64,000 bases of DNA from contig JBBHKE010002480.1 of the NCBI GenBank assembly GCA_037447655.1, positions 255,482 through 319,481 of the forward strand. Reading direction: 5' to 3'. The notes under the pieces were generated by a model. The model saw only the letters and a list, made by a program, of their open reading frames with translations. It made no database searches and was not told where the DNA came from. Positions 51,001 through 61,800 of this stretch are shown here, one piece after another. Every line of letters begins with the position of its first letter. Position 1 is the first letter of the stretch. This DNA comes from Zygnema cylindricum (lineage: Eukaryota > Streptophyta > Zygnematophyceae > Zygnematales > Zygnemataceae). The position numbers and the translations under genes are program-made.

Positions 51001-54000
51001 TTTGTGTAATTTAGATAACAATTCCTGTTAGCGCTTACAGTTTGTGTAAGATAGGAAACAATTCGTGTAAGGGTTAACAGTTTGTGTAAATTAGGTGACA
51101 ATTCCTGTTAGCGCTAAGAGTTTGTGTAAGTTAGGTATGAATTCCTTATTTGCGCTAACACTTTGTGTAAGTTAGGTAACAATTTTTGTTAGCGCTAACA
51201 GTTTGTGTAAGTTAGATAATGATTCTTGTTAGCGCTAATAGTTTGTGTAAGTTAGGTTACAATTCTTGTTAGCGCTAATAGTTTGTGTAATTTAGATAAA
51301 AATTCTTGTTAGCCCTAACAGTTTGTGTAAGATAGGTAGCAATTCCTCTTACCGCTAACAGTTTGTGCAAATTAGGTGACAATTCCTATTAGTGCTAGAG
51401 GTTTGTGTAATTTAGATAACAATTCTTGTTAGAGCAAAGAGTTTGTGTAAGTTAGAAAACAATTCTTGTTAGCGCTAAGAGGTTGTTTAAGTTAGATAAT
51501 GATTCTTGTTAGCGCTAACAGTTTGTGTATGTTAGGTAACAATTCCTGTTAGCGCTAACAGTTTGTGTAATTTAGATAACAATTCCTGTTAGCGCTAACA
51601 GTTTGTGTAAGATAGAAAACAATTCCTGTTAGCGTTAACAGTTTGTGTAAATTAGGTGACAATTCCTGTTATCGCTAAGAGTTTGTGTAAGTTAGGTATG
51701 AATTCTTTATTTGCGCTAACACTTTGTGTAAGTTAGGTAACAATTTTTGTTAGCGCTTGTGTAAATTAGGTGACAATTCTTGTTAGCGCTAAAAGTTTGT
51801 GTAATTTAGATAATAATTCTTGTTAACGCTAACAATTTCTGTAAGTTAGGTAACAATTCTTGTTAGCGCTAACAGCTTCTGTAAATTAGGTGACAATTCC
51901 TATTAGCGCTAATAGTTTATGTAATTTGGATAACAATTTGTGTTAGCGTTAACACTTTGTGTAATTTAGATAACAATTCTTGTTAGCGCTAACAGTCTGT
52001 GTAAGTTAGAAAACAATTCTTGATAGCGCTAACAGTTTGTTTAAGTTAGATAATGATTCTTGTTAGCGCTAACAGTTTGTGATAGTTTGGTAACAATTCT
52101 TGTTAGCGCTAACAGTTTGTGTAATTTAGATAAAAATTCCTATTAGCGCTAACAGTTTGTGTAAGATAGGAAACAATTCCTGTTAGCGTTATCAGTTTGT
52201 GTAAATTAGGTGACAATTCTTGGTAGCGCAAAGAGTTTGTGTGATTTAGATAACAATTTCTGTTAGCGCTTACAATTTGTGTAATTTAGATAACAATTCT
52301 TGTTAGTGTTAACAATTTGTGTAAATTAGGTGACAATTCGTGTGTTGGCTAACAATTTGTGTAAGTTAGGTAAGAATTCCTGTTAGCGCTAATAGTTTGT
52401 GTAAGTTAGATAATAATTATTGTTAGCGCTAATAGTTTGTCTAAGTAACGTAACAATTCTCTTAGCGCTAACAATAAGTGTAAATTAGGTGAAAATTCCC
52501 GTTAGCGCTAGATGTTTGTGTAATTTAGATAACAATTTTTGTTAGCGCTAACAATTTGTGTAATTTAGATAATAATTCCTGTTATCGCTAACAGTTTCTG
52601 TAAGTTATGTAATAATTCTTGTTAAAGCTAACAGTTTGTGTAAATTAGGTGGCAATTCCTATTAGCGCTAACACTTTATGTAATTTGGATAACAATTTGT
52701 GTTAGCGTTAACACTTTGTGTAAGTTAGGTAACAATTCCTATTAACGCTAACAGTTTATGTAATTTAGATAACAATTTGTGTAAGCGTTAACACTTATTT
52801 AAGTTAGATAACAATTTTTGTTAGCGCTAACAATTTGTGTAATTTAGATAACAATTCTTGTTAATGCTAATAGTTTGTGTAAATTAGGTGACAATTCTTG
52901 TAAGCGCTAACAGTTTGTGTAAGTTTGGTAACAATTCTTGTAAGTGCTAACAGTTTGTGTAAGTTAGGTAACAATTCCGGTTAGCGCTTACAGTTTGTGA
53001 AATTTAGATTACAATTCGTGTTAGCGCTAATAGTTTATGTAAGTTAGATAATAGTTCCTTTTAGCGCTAATAGATTGTGTAAATTAGGTAACAATTGCTG
53101 TTAGAGCTTACAGTTTGTGTAAGTTTGATGACAATTTTTGTCAACCCTAATAGTTTGTGTAAGTTAGATAACAATTCCTATTAGCGCTAACAGTTTATGT
53201 ATTTAAGATAACAATTTGTGTTAGCGTAATACTTTGTGTAAGTTAGATAACACTTCTTGTTAGTGCTAACAGTATGTGTAATATCGATAACAATTCTTCT
53301 TAGCGCTAATAGTTTTTGTAAATTAGGTGACAATTCTTGTTAGCGCCAACAGTTTGAGTAAATTAGGTAACAACTCTTGTAAGTGCTAACATTTTGTGTA
53401 AATTAGATGACAATTCCTGTTAGCGCTAACAGTTTGTGTAATTTAGATAAGAATTCATGGTAGCGCTAACTATTTGTGTAAGTTAGATAACAATTCTTGT
53501 TAGCGCTAACAGTTTGTGTAAGTTGGGTAACAATTTTTATCAGCACTAACAGTTTGTGTAATTTAGATAACAATTCTTGTTAGCGCTAGCAATTTGTGTA
53601 AGTAAGATAACAACTTTTTTTTGCTATAACATTTTGGGTAATTTAGATAACAATTCCTATAAGAGCTTCCAATTTGTGGAAGTGAGGTAACAATTTTTGT
53701 TAGCGCTAACAATTTGTGAAAATTAGGTGACAAATCCTGTTAGTGCTAAAATTTTGTGTAATTTAGATAATAATACCTTTAAGCACTAATAGTTTGTGTA
53801 AGTTAGATAACAATTCTTGTTAGGGCTAAGAGTTTGTGTAAGTTATGTAACAATTACAGTTAGCGCAAACAGTTTTTGTAAGTTAGATAATAATTTGTAT
53901 TAGCGCTAATGGTTTGTATAAGTGATATAAATCTTATTAGGGCTTACAGTTTGTGTAAGTTACGTAACGACTCCTATTAGCGCAAACAATTTTTGTAAAT

Positions 54001-55427
54001 TAGGTGATAATTCCTGTTAGCGCTAACAGTTTGTGTAATTTAGATAACAATTCCTTTTAGCCCTAACAGTTTGTGTAAGTTAAATAACAATTCTTGTAAG
54101 CGCTAACATTATGTGTAATTTAGATAACAAATCTTGATAGAAGTAACCGATGTGTTAGTAAGGTAACAATTCCTGTTAGCGCTAACAGTTTGTGTAAGTT
54201 AGGTAACAATTCTTTTAAACGCTACCAGTATGTATAAATTAGGTGGAAATTCCTGTTAGCGCTAACTGTTTGTGTAATTTAGATAACAATTTTTGTTAGC
54301 GCTAACAGTTTTTTTAAGTTAGATAACAATTTTTGTTTGCGTTAACAATTTGTGTAAGTTAGGTAATAATTCTTGTTAACGCTAACAGTTTGTTAAATTT
54401 AGATAACAATTCCTATTAGCGCTAAAAGTTTGTGTAAATTAGGTTACAATTCCCCTTAGCGCTAACAATTTGTGTAAATTAGGTGACAATTTTTGTTAGC
54501 GCTAAAAGTTTGTGTAATTTAGATATCAATTCGTGTTAGCACTAATAGTTTGTGGAAGTTAGATAACAATTGTTGTTACCCCTAACATTTTGTGTAAATT
54601 AGGTGACAAAATTTGTTAGCGCTAACACTTTGTGTAATTTAAATAACAATTCCTGTTAGCGCTAACAATTTGTGTAATTTAGAAAACAACTCTTGATAGC
54701 GCTAAGAGTTTGTGTAAGTTAGGTATCAATTTCTATTAGGTATAACAGTTTGTGTAAGTTAGGTAAAAATTAATGTTAGCGCTTACATTTTGTGTAATTT
54801 AGATAACAATTCTTGTTAGCGCTAACAGTTTGTGTAAGTAACACTTTGTGTAAGTTGGGTAACAATTCTCGTTAGTGCTACCAATATGAGTAAATTAGGT
54901 GACAATTCTTGTTAGCGCTAACTATTTGTGTAATTTAGATAACAATTTTTGTAAGCACTCACAGTTTGTGTAAGTGAGGTAAGAATTCCTATTAGCACTA
55001 ACAATTTGTGTAAATTAGGTGACAATTCCTTTTGGCGCTTACAGTTTGTGTAAGTTAGGTAACAACTCTTCTTAGCCCTATTAGTTTATGTAAATTAGGT
55101 GACAATTCCTGTTAGCGCTAACAATTTGTGTAAGTTAGATACCAATTATTGTTAGCGTTGACAATTTGTGAAGGTAGGTAACAATTCGTGTTATCTCTAA
55201 TAGTTTGTGTAATTTAGATAACAATTCTTGTTAGCGCTAAAAGTTTTTGTAATTTAGATAACAATTCCTGTTAGCGCTCATAGTTTGTGTAAGTTAGATA
55301 ACAATTCTTGTTAGCGCTAATAGTTTGTGTAAGTTAAGTAACAATTGCTGTTAGGGTTAATAGTTTGTGTAAGTTAGACAACAATTTTTGTAAGCGCTAA
55401 TAGTTTGTGGAATTTAGATAACCGTTC
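45023..55427. repeat. 40-bp satellite, block 2
   Basis: About 260 units continuing block 1. Contains local higher-order duplications, e.g. matching rare variants near 50821 and 51342 (offset about 521) and near 51122 and 51683 (offset 561). Confidence 0.97.
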
Positions 55428-55735
55428 TGTTGAAATTAATTGATTTCTAGAGTATTTTCTAGGTTTAATATGTTAGTATAAAAGAAAAGAAAAATGACGG
55501 ACAACGTGCCTCCACCTCCTCTTTCTAGCCCCCATACTTGTTCTAGTCACTGAAGGATAGAGAGGGTGGTTGATCCATGGCTGCCTTAGTTCAACAAGCA
55601 GTTAGTTTTAGTAGGTTACTAAAAATATACCTAACAGACCCGGGATTTGATCCTGGTACTTCGGTTTGTCAATTTGGCCGATAGCGGTCAGCTTTATCCT
55701 ATAAGACTACGACCAATGATAAATGCTATAGTACT

Positions 55736-55778
<43 letters not shown>

Positions 55779-56480
55779 GAGGAACAAATCCATTTAACTA
55801 AAACTGTATACGGCTTGCATGGATACAGTTTTATCAAAGTACGAAGTACGACACTATTTCGAAACAAATACCACACTTTTTTTTTTGACAGCGAAACAAA
55901 TGTCGAGCAAGTATTTAAAACGGCTAAGATTGCGTCTCGCTGCAAATCCAATGGCGCACATCATCGCCGAAATCCCGGAGTGGTCATTTTAGCGTTTTGT
56001 GACGTGGCATGACCTGGAGCCACGTGGAGAGATGACATTCGGTCATAGGAATTTCGAGGAATATACGGACGAGTGAAAAGCAATTAGTGTCCGCCTAATA
56101 GCCTTGTCGGACATAGGCCGTACAAAAGGTACAGCGGCAGTAGTACTTTTTGGTACGGTACACTAATCTGATTGGTCCGTACTTCAGTAGATAAAAGTTA
56201 TAAGAGGGAATCAGGACTTAGAAAATTTTGGTAGGTAGTCACCTCTCCCTTTGAGAGTTTGTACAAATTGGCATTTTAGTGCCTCATAACTTATCAGCTG
56301 GTTGAATGTTTTTAGTGATTCTTTTTGCTACGGACTCAAAGGAGTCCAGGCTGCAGAGGGGCCTAGTCAAAATGTCATTTTGCCTCCTAGACAGCAGTGG
56401 TTGTGGCTTGAAGTGGGTTAGTTAAATACGATCTTGAGGCTTCCTATATTTTGTGGTCCAATGGAGGACACAGAACAGCA
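55428..56480 (+). repeat. 5' LTR of element E
   Basis: TGTTGAAATT to AACAGCA, 1053 bases, same family as A's LTR. Contains a (TA)n run at 55739-55774, the hairpin at 55508-55586 and a tRNA-like module. The gag ATG (56461) is 20 nt before its end. Confidence 0.92.
55508..55712 (-). ncRNA. tRNA-like module and hairpin in the LTR of E
   Basis: On the minus strand: TATAGGATAAAGC (A-box-like, about 55693-55705), B-box-like GGATCAAATCC (55653-55643), T run (55625-55621), then the hairpin with loop TTCAGTGACTAGAACAAG. Arms CCACC and GGTGG pair. Same layout as A and B. Confidence 0.5.
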
Positions 56481-57587
56481 CGTTATGGGCCCACTCTCTA
56501 GAATGCCCACATTTAATGGATCTGGGTTCATCTATTGGGAAGCCATGATGATGGGAGCTTTGTGCACAAAACGATAGTGGGGTATTGTCAGTGGACAAGT
56601 GAAACGTCCACCTTCGGGAACTCCACCATGATATGGAGGAGTAAGGTTTCCTGCAGCAACGGCTGCCTCAGCGGAGGAGGCAGATGATAGGGACAGCAGT
56701 GTGTCCGAAAAGGGGAAAGGGAAGGAGACACCCCTTACTCCTATTGCCACTGTACCGGGAGCGACGACCGTGAAGACCGCAGAGAACGATACTCAAATAT
56801 GGGAGGATGTAATTATGGTTGCATAGAACTTCATTCTGAGGCACCTTACTCAAGCTTTGGCCACCCCTCATCTTCACATTTACAAGGCTGAGGAGTTATG
56901 GGTGAGTTTGGTGGAGATTTATAGAGCTGAACCATTCAGGAGCTCCACTTGGCTGAGCAAAAGATAGTGAGTTACACTTACAAAGGAGGAAAGACGTTAG
57001 ATTACTATAATGATCTTTCTTGTTTGTATATGGAGATGGAAAGTGCCAGGTGGAAAGGTACAATGAAAATGAAAGTTAACACCCTCATCAAGAAGTTACC
57101 AGATGAGTTCGAGAACATAGTGTACCGAAAAATAGAAATGCCTGATAATTCATGGAAATGGAACACAGTGGTCAGGATGATACTTTTGCAGGAAAACACA
57201 ATGGAGATTAGGAGAGGAGGGAAGAGCATTCAAGCTCTAGGAGCAGGAGGGGACCGATGGGGAAAGGACCCGAAAAAACCTTACAAAGGGGAAAGAGATC
57301 ATTCTAGGGGACCAAGGCCCCTAAAGGGTCTTTGTCATTTTTGCAAAAAGCCGGGACACTTCATCGCAGACTATGTCAAGCTGTCGGAGCTGAGGCTCCA
57401 GGAGAAGCGTGGAGGGGGTCTTTCTAGAGGGAAGAATAAGGCACTTGTGGTTACAAAAGTGACAGGAGAAACCGAGGATGAGTCCTCTGAGGAGGATGGG
57501 GAGCTTCTTCTTGACGAGAGTTTGGAGGAGAAGGAGATCCCTCGGAGACACAAGTGTGCCCTTGGAGCAATTCGGGAAGCTCCATAG
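56461..57587 (+). pseudogene. Gag of element E, broken
   Basis: Starts at the LTR-borne ATG and reads MEDTE..VMGPLSRMPTFNGSGFIYWE, closely like A. Stops at TAG (56576-56578) and TGA (about 56629) and a frameshift before 56949 break it. The longest piece (56949-57587) has YTYKGGKTLDYYNDL, KLPDEFENIVYR and a knuckle in which the last Cys is Tyr (CHFCKKPGHFIADY). Confidence 0.88.
56481..56494 (+). other. Primer binding site of E
   Basis: CGTTATGGGCCCAC follows the LTR CA; 13 of 14 bases fit initiator tRNA-Met. Confidence 0.8.
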
Positions 57588-58792
57588 GAAGCATGGATTA
57601 TTGACTCAAGTGCATCCATGCATATGTGTCGTGACAGGCACCTCATATATAGAGGTGAGAAAGTGTTAGACTTGGTCCACACAGATATTTGGGGACCAGC
57701 AAAAGTATCTTCGGTTGGAGGAAAGAGGTTTATGATGACAATAACCGATGACAGGTCTACATACTCTAGAGTCTACTTTCTAAAAACAAAGTCTGAAGCA
57801 TTAACTTACTTCAAATAATATAAAGCCTATTGTGAGAAGTTGCATGAAACCCCCATTAAGAGGATAAGGAGTGATAATGGGGGGGAATATACCTCTAACC
57901 AGTTTGAGGAATATGTGAGAGATGAGGGAGTGCATCAACATAAAACTGTACCATATAACCTTGAACAAAATAGGGTAGCTGTGAGGTTGAATGGAACACT
58001 AGGAGATAGTGCATGCAGTATGTTGGCAGACAAGAAAAGAGGAAAGAGATTTTTGGCAAAAGCAATAAACTGTGCCAACTACATTAAGAATAGAGTCCTT
58101 ACCTCAGCTTTAAAGGGAGTGACACCTTATGGGAGATGGGTTGGAAGGAAACCAGATATCTCACACCTTAAAGTATTTGGTAGCCAAGTTTACAGTTTTG
58201 ATACGGATAAGAAAAACTGGAAACTAGATGCTAACAAAAAACTTGGATACTTTGTGGGATATGATGAGGATGTTAAGGGATATAGAGTCTATGACTTAGC
58301 AAAGAAAGATATCATTCTGATCAAACACTTAGTTGGTATGGATGAAGGGAAGTCATTTGACCCCTTCAAATATACAGAAGATAAGAATCAGATTTGAGTC
58401 TGAAAATGAGGAAAACTCGGTCGCTCCTGAAAGGGACATGATTGAAACCGTGATTGCAAATTCAGGGGAGATCGAAGATACACGAGACTCACTGGAAACC
58501 TCACAAACTCCAATGGACTTCAAGTAGATAGAAGAAGCCGGACAAGAATCGGCTTCCATGAACAGGGGACTCGATGAGACAGTGAGAAGAAATCCAAGAC
58601 TTCCATCCATTCCTGCTTCAGAGTTTCAGGGAGGAAGGGGGAGCAGCAAAAGGATACAGGAAAAGCAAACGGCTCATAAGGTAACTAAGCTATCTCACCC
58701 ACATGAGCCTCAGTCTTACTTGGAGGCCGTGAATAGTCTAGAGAAAGAAAGATGGATTAGAGCTATAAATGATGAGATGGCTTCTATCATTT
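57588..58792 (+). pseudogene. Protease stub, integrase and linker of element E
   Basis: After a TAG the protease motif reads IDSSASMHM (the family Gly is Ser). About 480 bases are then missing compared with A, and the sequence rejoins at YRGEKVLDLVHTDIWGP in the integrase core. SDNGGEY is present, but the catalytic Glu position reads Val (NRVAVRLNGTL). The integrase tail KVFGSQVYSF and GYFVGYDEDVKGYRVYDL follow. The linker ends at RWIRAINDEMASII, where the deletion into the 3' LTR begins. Confidence 0.88.
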
Positions 58793-58893
58793 ACACAACC
58801 TGGACAGCAGTGGTTGTGGCTTGAAGTGGGTTATTTAAATACTATCTAGAGGCTTCTTGTATTCTGTGGTCCAATGGAGGACACAAAATTGCA
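58793..58893 (+). repeat. U5 stub of the 3' LTR of E
   Basis: Matches the last about 95 bases of 55428-56480 (GACAGCAGTGGTTGTGGCTT through CCAATGGAGGACAC) and ends AATTGCA. Confidence 0.88.
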
Positions 58894-61800
58894 AGTTCCT
58901 GTTACTGCTAATTGTTTGTGTAAGTAAGATAACAATTTTTTCAAGTGCTAACAGTTTGTGTAATTAATATAACAATTTATATTAGAGCTACCAATTTGTG
59001 TAAGTGAGGTAACAATTCTTGTTAGTGCTAAGAGTTTGTGTAAATTAGGTGACAATTCCTGTTTGCGCTAACAGTTTGTGAAATTAAGATAACAATTCTT
59101 GTTAGCGCTGACAATTTGTGTAAGTTAGATAACAATTCTTGTTAGAGCTAACAACTTGTGTATGTTAGATAACAACAATTCTTCTTAGCAGTAACAGTTT
59201 GTGTAAGTTAGGTAACAATTTCTGTTAGCGCTAACAGTTTGTGTAAGTAAGGTAACAATTCTTGTTAGCGCTAATAGTTTGTGTAATTTAGATAACAATT
59301 CTTGTTAGCGCTAATAGTTTGTGTAATTTAGATAATAATTCTTATTAGTTCTAATAGTTTGTGTAAGTAAGGTAACAATTCCTGTTAACGCTAACAGTTA
59401 GTGTAAGTTAGATAACAAATTTTGCTAGCGCTAATAGTTTGTGTAAGTTAGGTAACAATTCCTGTTAGCGATAACAAATTGTGAAATTTAGATAACAATT
59501 CGTGTTAGCGCTAATAGTTTGTGTAAGTTAGGTAACAATTCCTCTTAGCGCTAACAGTTTGTGTAAATTAGGTAACAATTTTTGTTAGCGCTAACGGTTT
59601 CTGTAATTTAGATAACAATTCCTATTAAAGCTACCAATTTGTGTAAGTGAGGTAACAATTCGTATTATCGCTAACAGTTCGTGTAAATTAGGTGACAATT
59701 GATGTTAGCGCTACCAGTTTGTGTAATTTAGATAACAATTTTTGTTAGCGCTGATAGTTTGTGTAAGTGAGATAACAATTCTTATTAGTATTAACAATTT
59801 GTGCAAATTAGGTGACAAATCATGTTAGCGCTAACAATTTGTGTAATTTAGATAAAGATTCCTGTTAGCGCAAATAGTTTTTGTAAATTAGGTGACAAAG
59901 CCTGTTAGTGGTAACAGTTTGTGTAATTTAGATAACAATGCCTGTTAGGGCTAACAGTTAGTGGAAGTTAGATAACAATTCTTGTTAGCGCTAATAGTTT
60001 GTGTAAGTTAGGTAATAATTCCTGTTAGCACTAACGGTTTGTGTAAGTAAGATAACAATTCTTGTTAGCCGTAGTAGTTTGTGCAATTTAGATAACAATT
60101 CTTGTTAGCCCTAACAGTTTGTGAATTTAGATAACAATTCTTTTTAGTGCTAACAGTTTGTGTAAATTAGGTGACAATTCATGTTAGCGCTAAGAGTTTG
60201 TGTAAGTTAGGTATCAATTCATGTTAGCGCTAAAACTTTGCGTAAGTTAGGAAACAAATTTTGTTAGCGCTAACAGTTTGTGTAAGTTAGATAACAAATC
60301 TTGTTAGGGCTATTAGTTTGTGTAGGTTAGGTAACAATTCTTGTTTGGCCTAACCGTTTGTGTAAATTATTTACATAATAATTCCTCTTAGCGCTAACAG
60401 TTTGTGTAAATTACGTGACAATTCCTGTTATCGCTAAAATTTTGTGTAATTTAGATAACAATTCCTTTAAGCGCTAACAGTTTATGTAAGTTAGATAAAA
60501 ATTCTTGTTAGCGGTAAAAGTTTGTGTAAGTAAGGTAACAATTCTTATAAGCGCTAGCAGTTTGTGTAATTTAGATAATAATTCTTTTTAGTGCTAATAG
60601 TTTGTGTAAATAAGGTGACAATTCATGTTAGCGCTAAGAGTTTGTGTAAGTAAGGTATCAATTCCTCTTAGCGCTAACCCTTTGTGTAAGTTAGGCAACA
60701 ATTCCTGTTAGCACTAACCGTTTGTGTATGTAAGATAACAATTTTTGTTAGCCGTAATAGTTTGTGCAATTTAGATAACAATTCTTGTTAGCGCTAACAG
60801 TTTGTGTAAGTTACGCAACAATTCCTCTTCACGCTTACAGTTTGTGTAAATTAGGTGACATTACTTGTTAGCGCTAAAAGTTTGTGTAATTTAGATAACA
60901 ATTCCTTTTAGCGCTAACTGTTTGTGTAAGTTAGATAACAATTCTTGTTAGCGCTTACTGTTTGTTTAAGTTAGGTAACAATTCTTGTTAGCGCTAACAG
61001 CTTGTGTAAATTAGGTGACAATTCTTGTTAGCGCTAAAAGTTTGTGTAATTTAGATAACAATTCTTTTTAGCGCTAACAGTTTGTGTAAGTTAGATAACA
61101 ATTCTTGTTAGCGTTAACAGTTTGTTTAAGTTAGGTGACAATTCTTGTTAGCGCTAAGAGCTTGTGTAAATTAGGTGACAATTCCTGTAAGCGCTAACAG
61201 TTTGTGTAATTTAGATACCAATTCTTGTTAGCGTTAACACTAACTGTAATTTAGATAACAATTCTTGTTAGTTCTAACAGTTTGTGTAAATAAGGTGACA
61301 ATTCCTCTTAGCGGTAACAGTTTTTGTAAGTTAGATAACAATTTTTGTTAGAGCTAACAGTTTGTTTTAGTTAGGTAACAATTCTTTTAAACGCTAACTG
61401 TTTATGTAATTTAGATAACAATTTCTATTAGCGCAAAGTTTGTGTAAGTTTGGTTACAATTCCTCTAAGCGCTAACTGTTTGTGTAAATTTGGTGACAAT
61501 TATTGTTAGCGCTAAAAGTTTGTGTAATTTAGATATCACTTCCTCTTAGCGCTAACAGTTTGTGTATGTTAGATAAGAATTGTTGTTAGCGCTAACATTT
61601 TGTGTAAATTAGGTGACAAAATTTGTTGCGCTAACAGTGTGTGTAATTTAGATAACAATTCCTGTTAGCGCCAACTATTTGTGTAAGTTAGATAACAATT
61701 CTTGTTAGCCCTAACAGTTTGTGTAAGTTATGTAGCAATTGCTATTAGGGCTATTAGTTTGTGTAAACTAGATAACAATTTATGTTAGCGCTAACAGTTT

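Larger units (their letters stand above)
55428..58893 (+). mobile_element. Copia element E (A family), internally deleted, inserted in the satellite
   Basis: 5' LTR 55428-56480, primer site 56481, decayed Gag, protease stub and integrase to about 58400, start of the reverse transcriptase region to 58792, then a jump into the last 90-100 bases of the 3' LTR ending at 58893. Flanking bases CGTTC (55423-55427) and AGTTC (58894-58898) look like a target duplication with one change. Satellite resumes on both sides. Confidence 0.92.

Noticed and set aside
55739-55774. (TA)n run as a cruciform or regulatory element
   Set aside because: An ordinary microsatellite inside the E LTR, absent from the A LTR.
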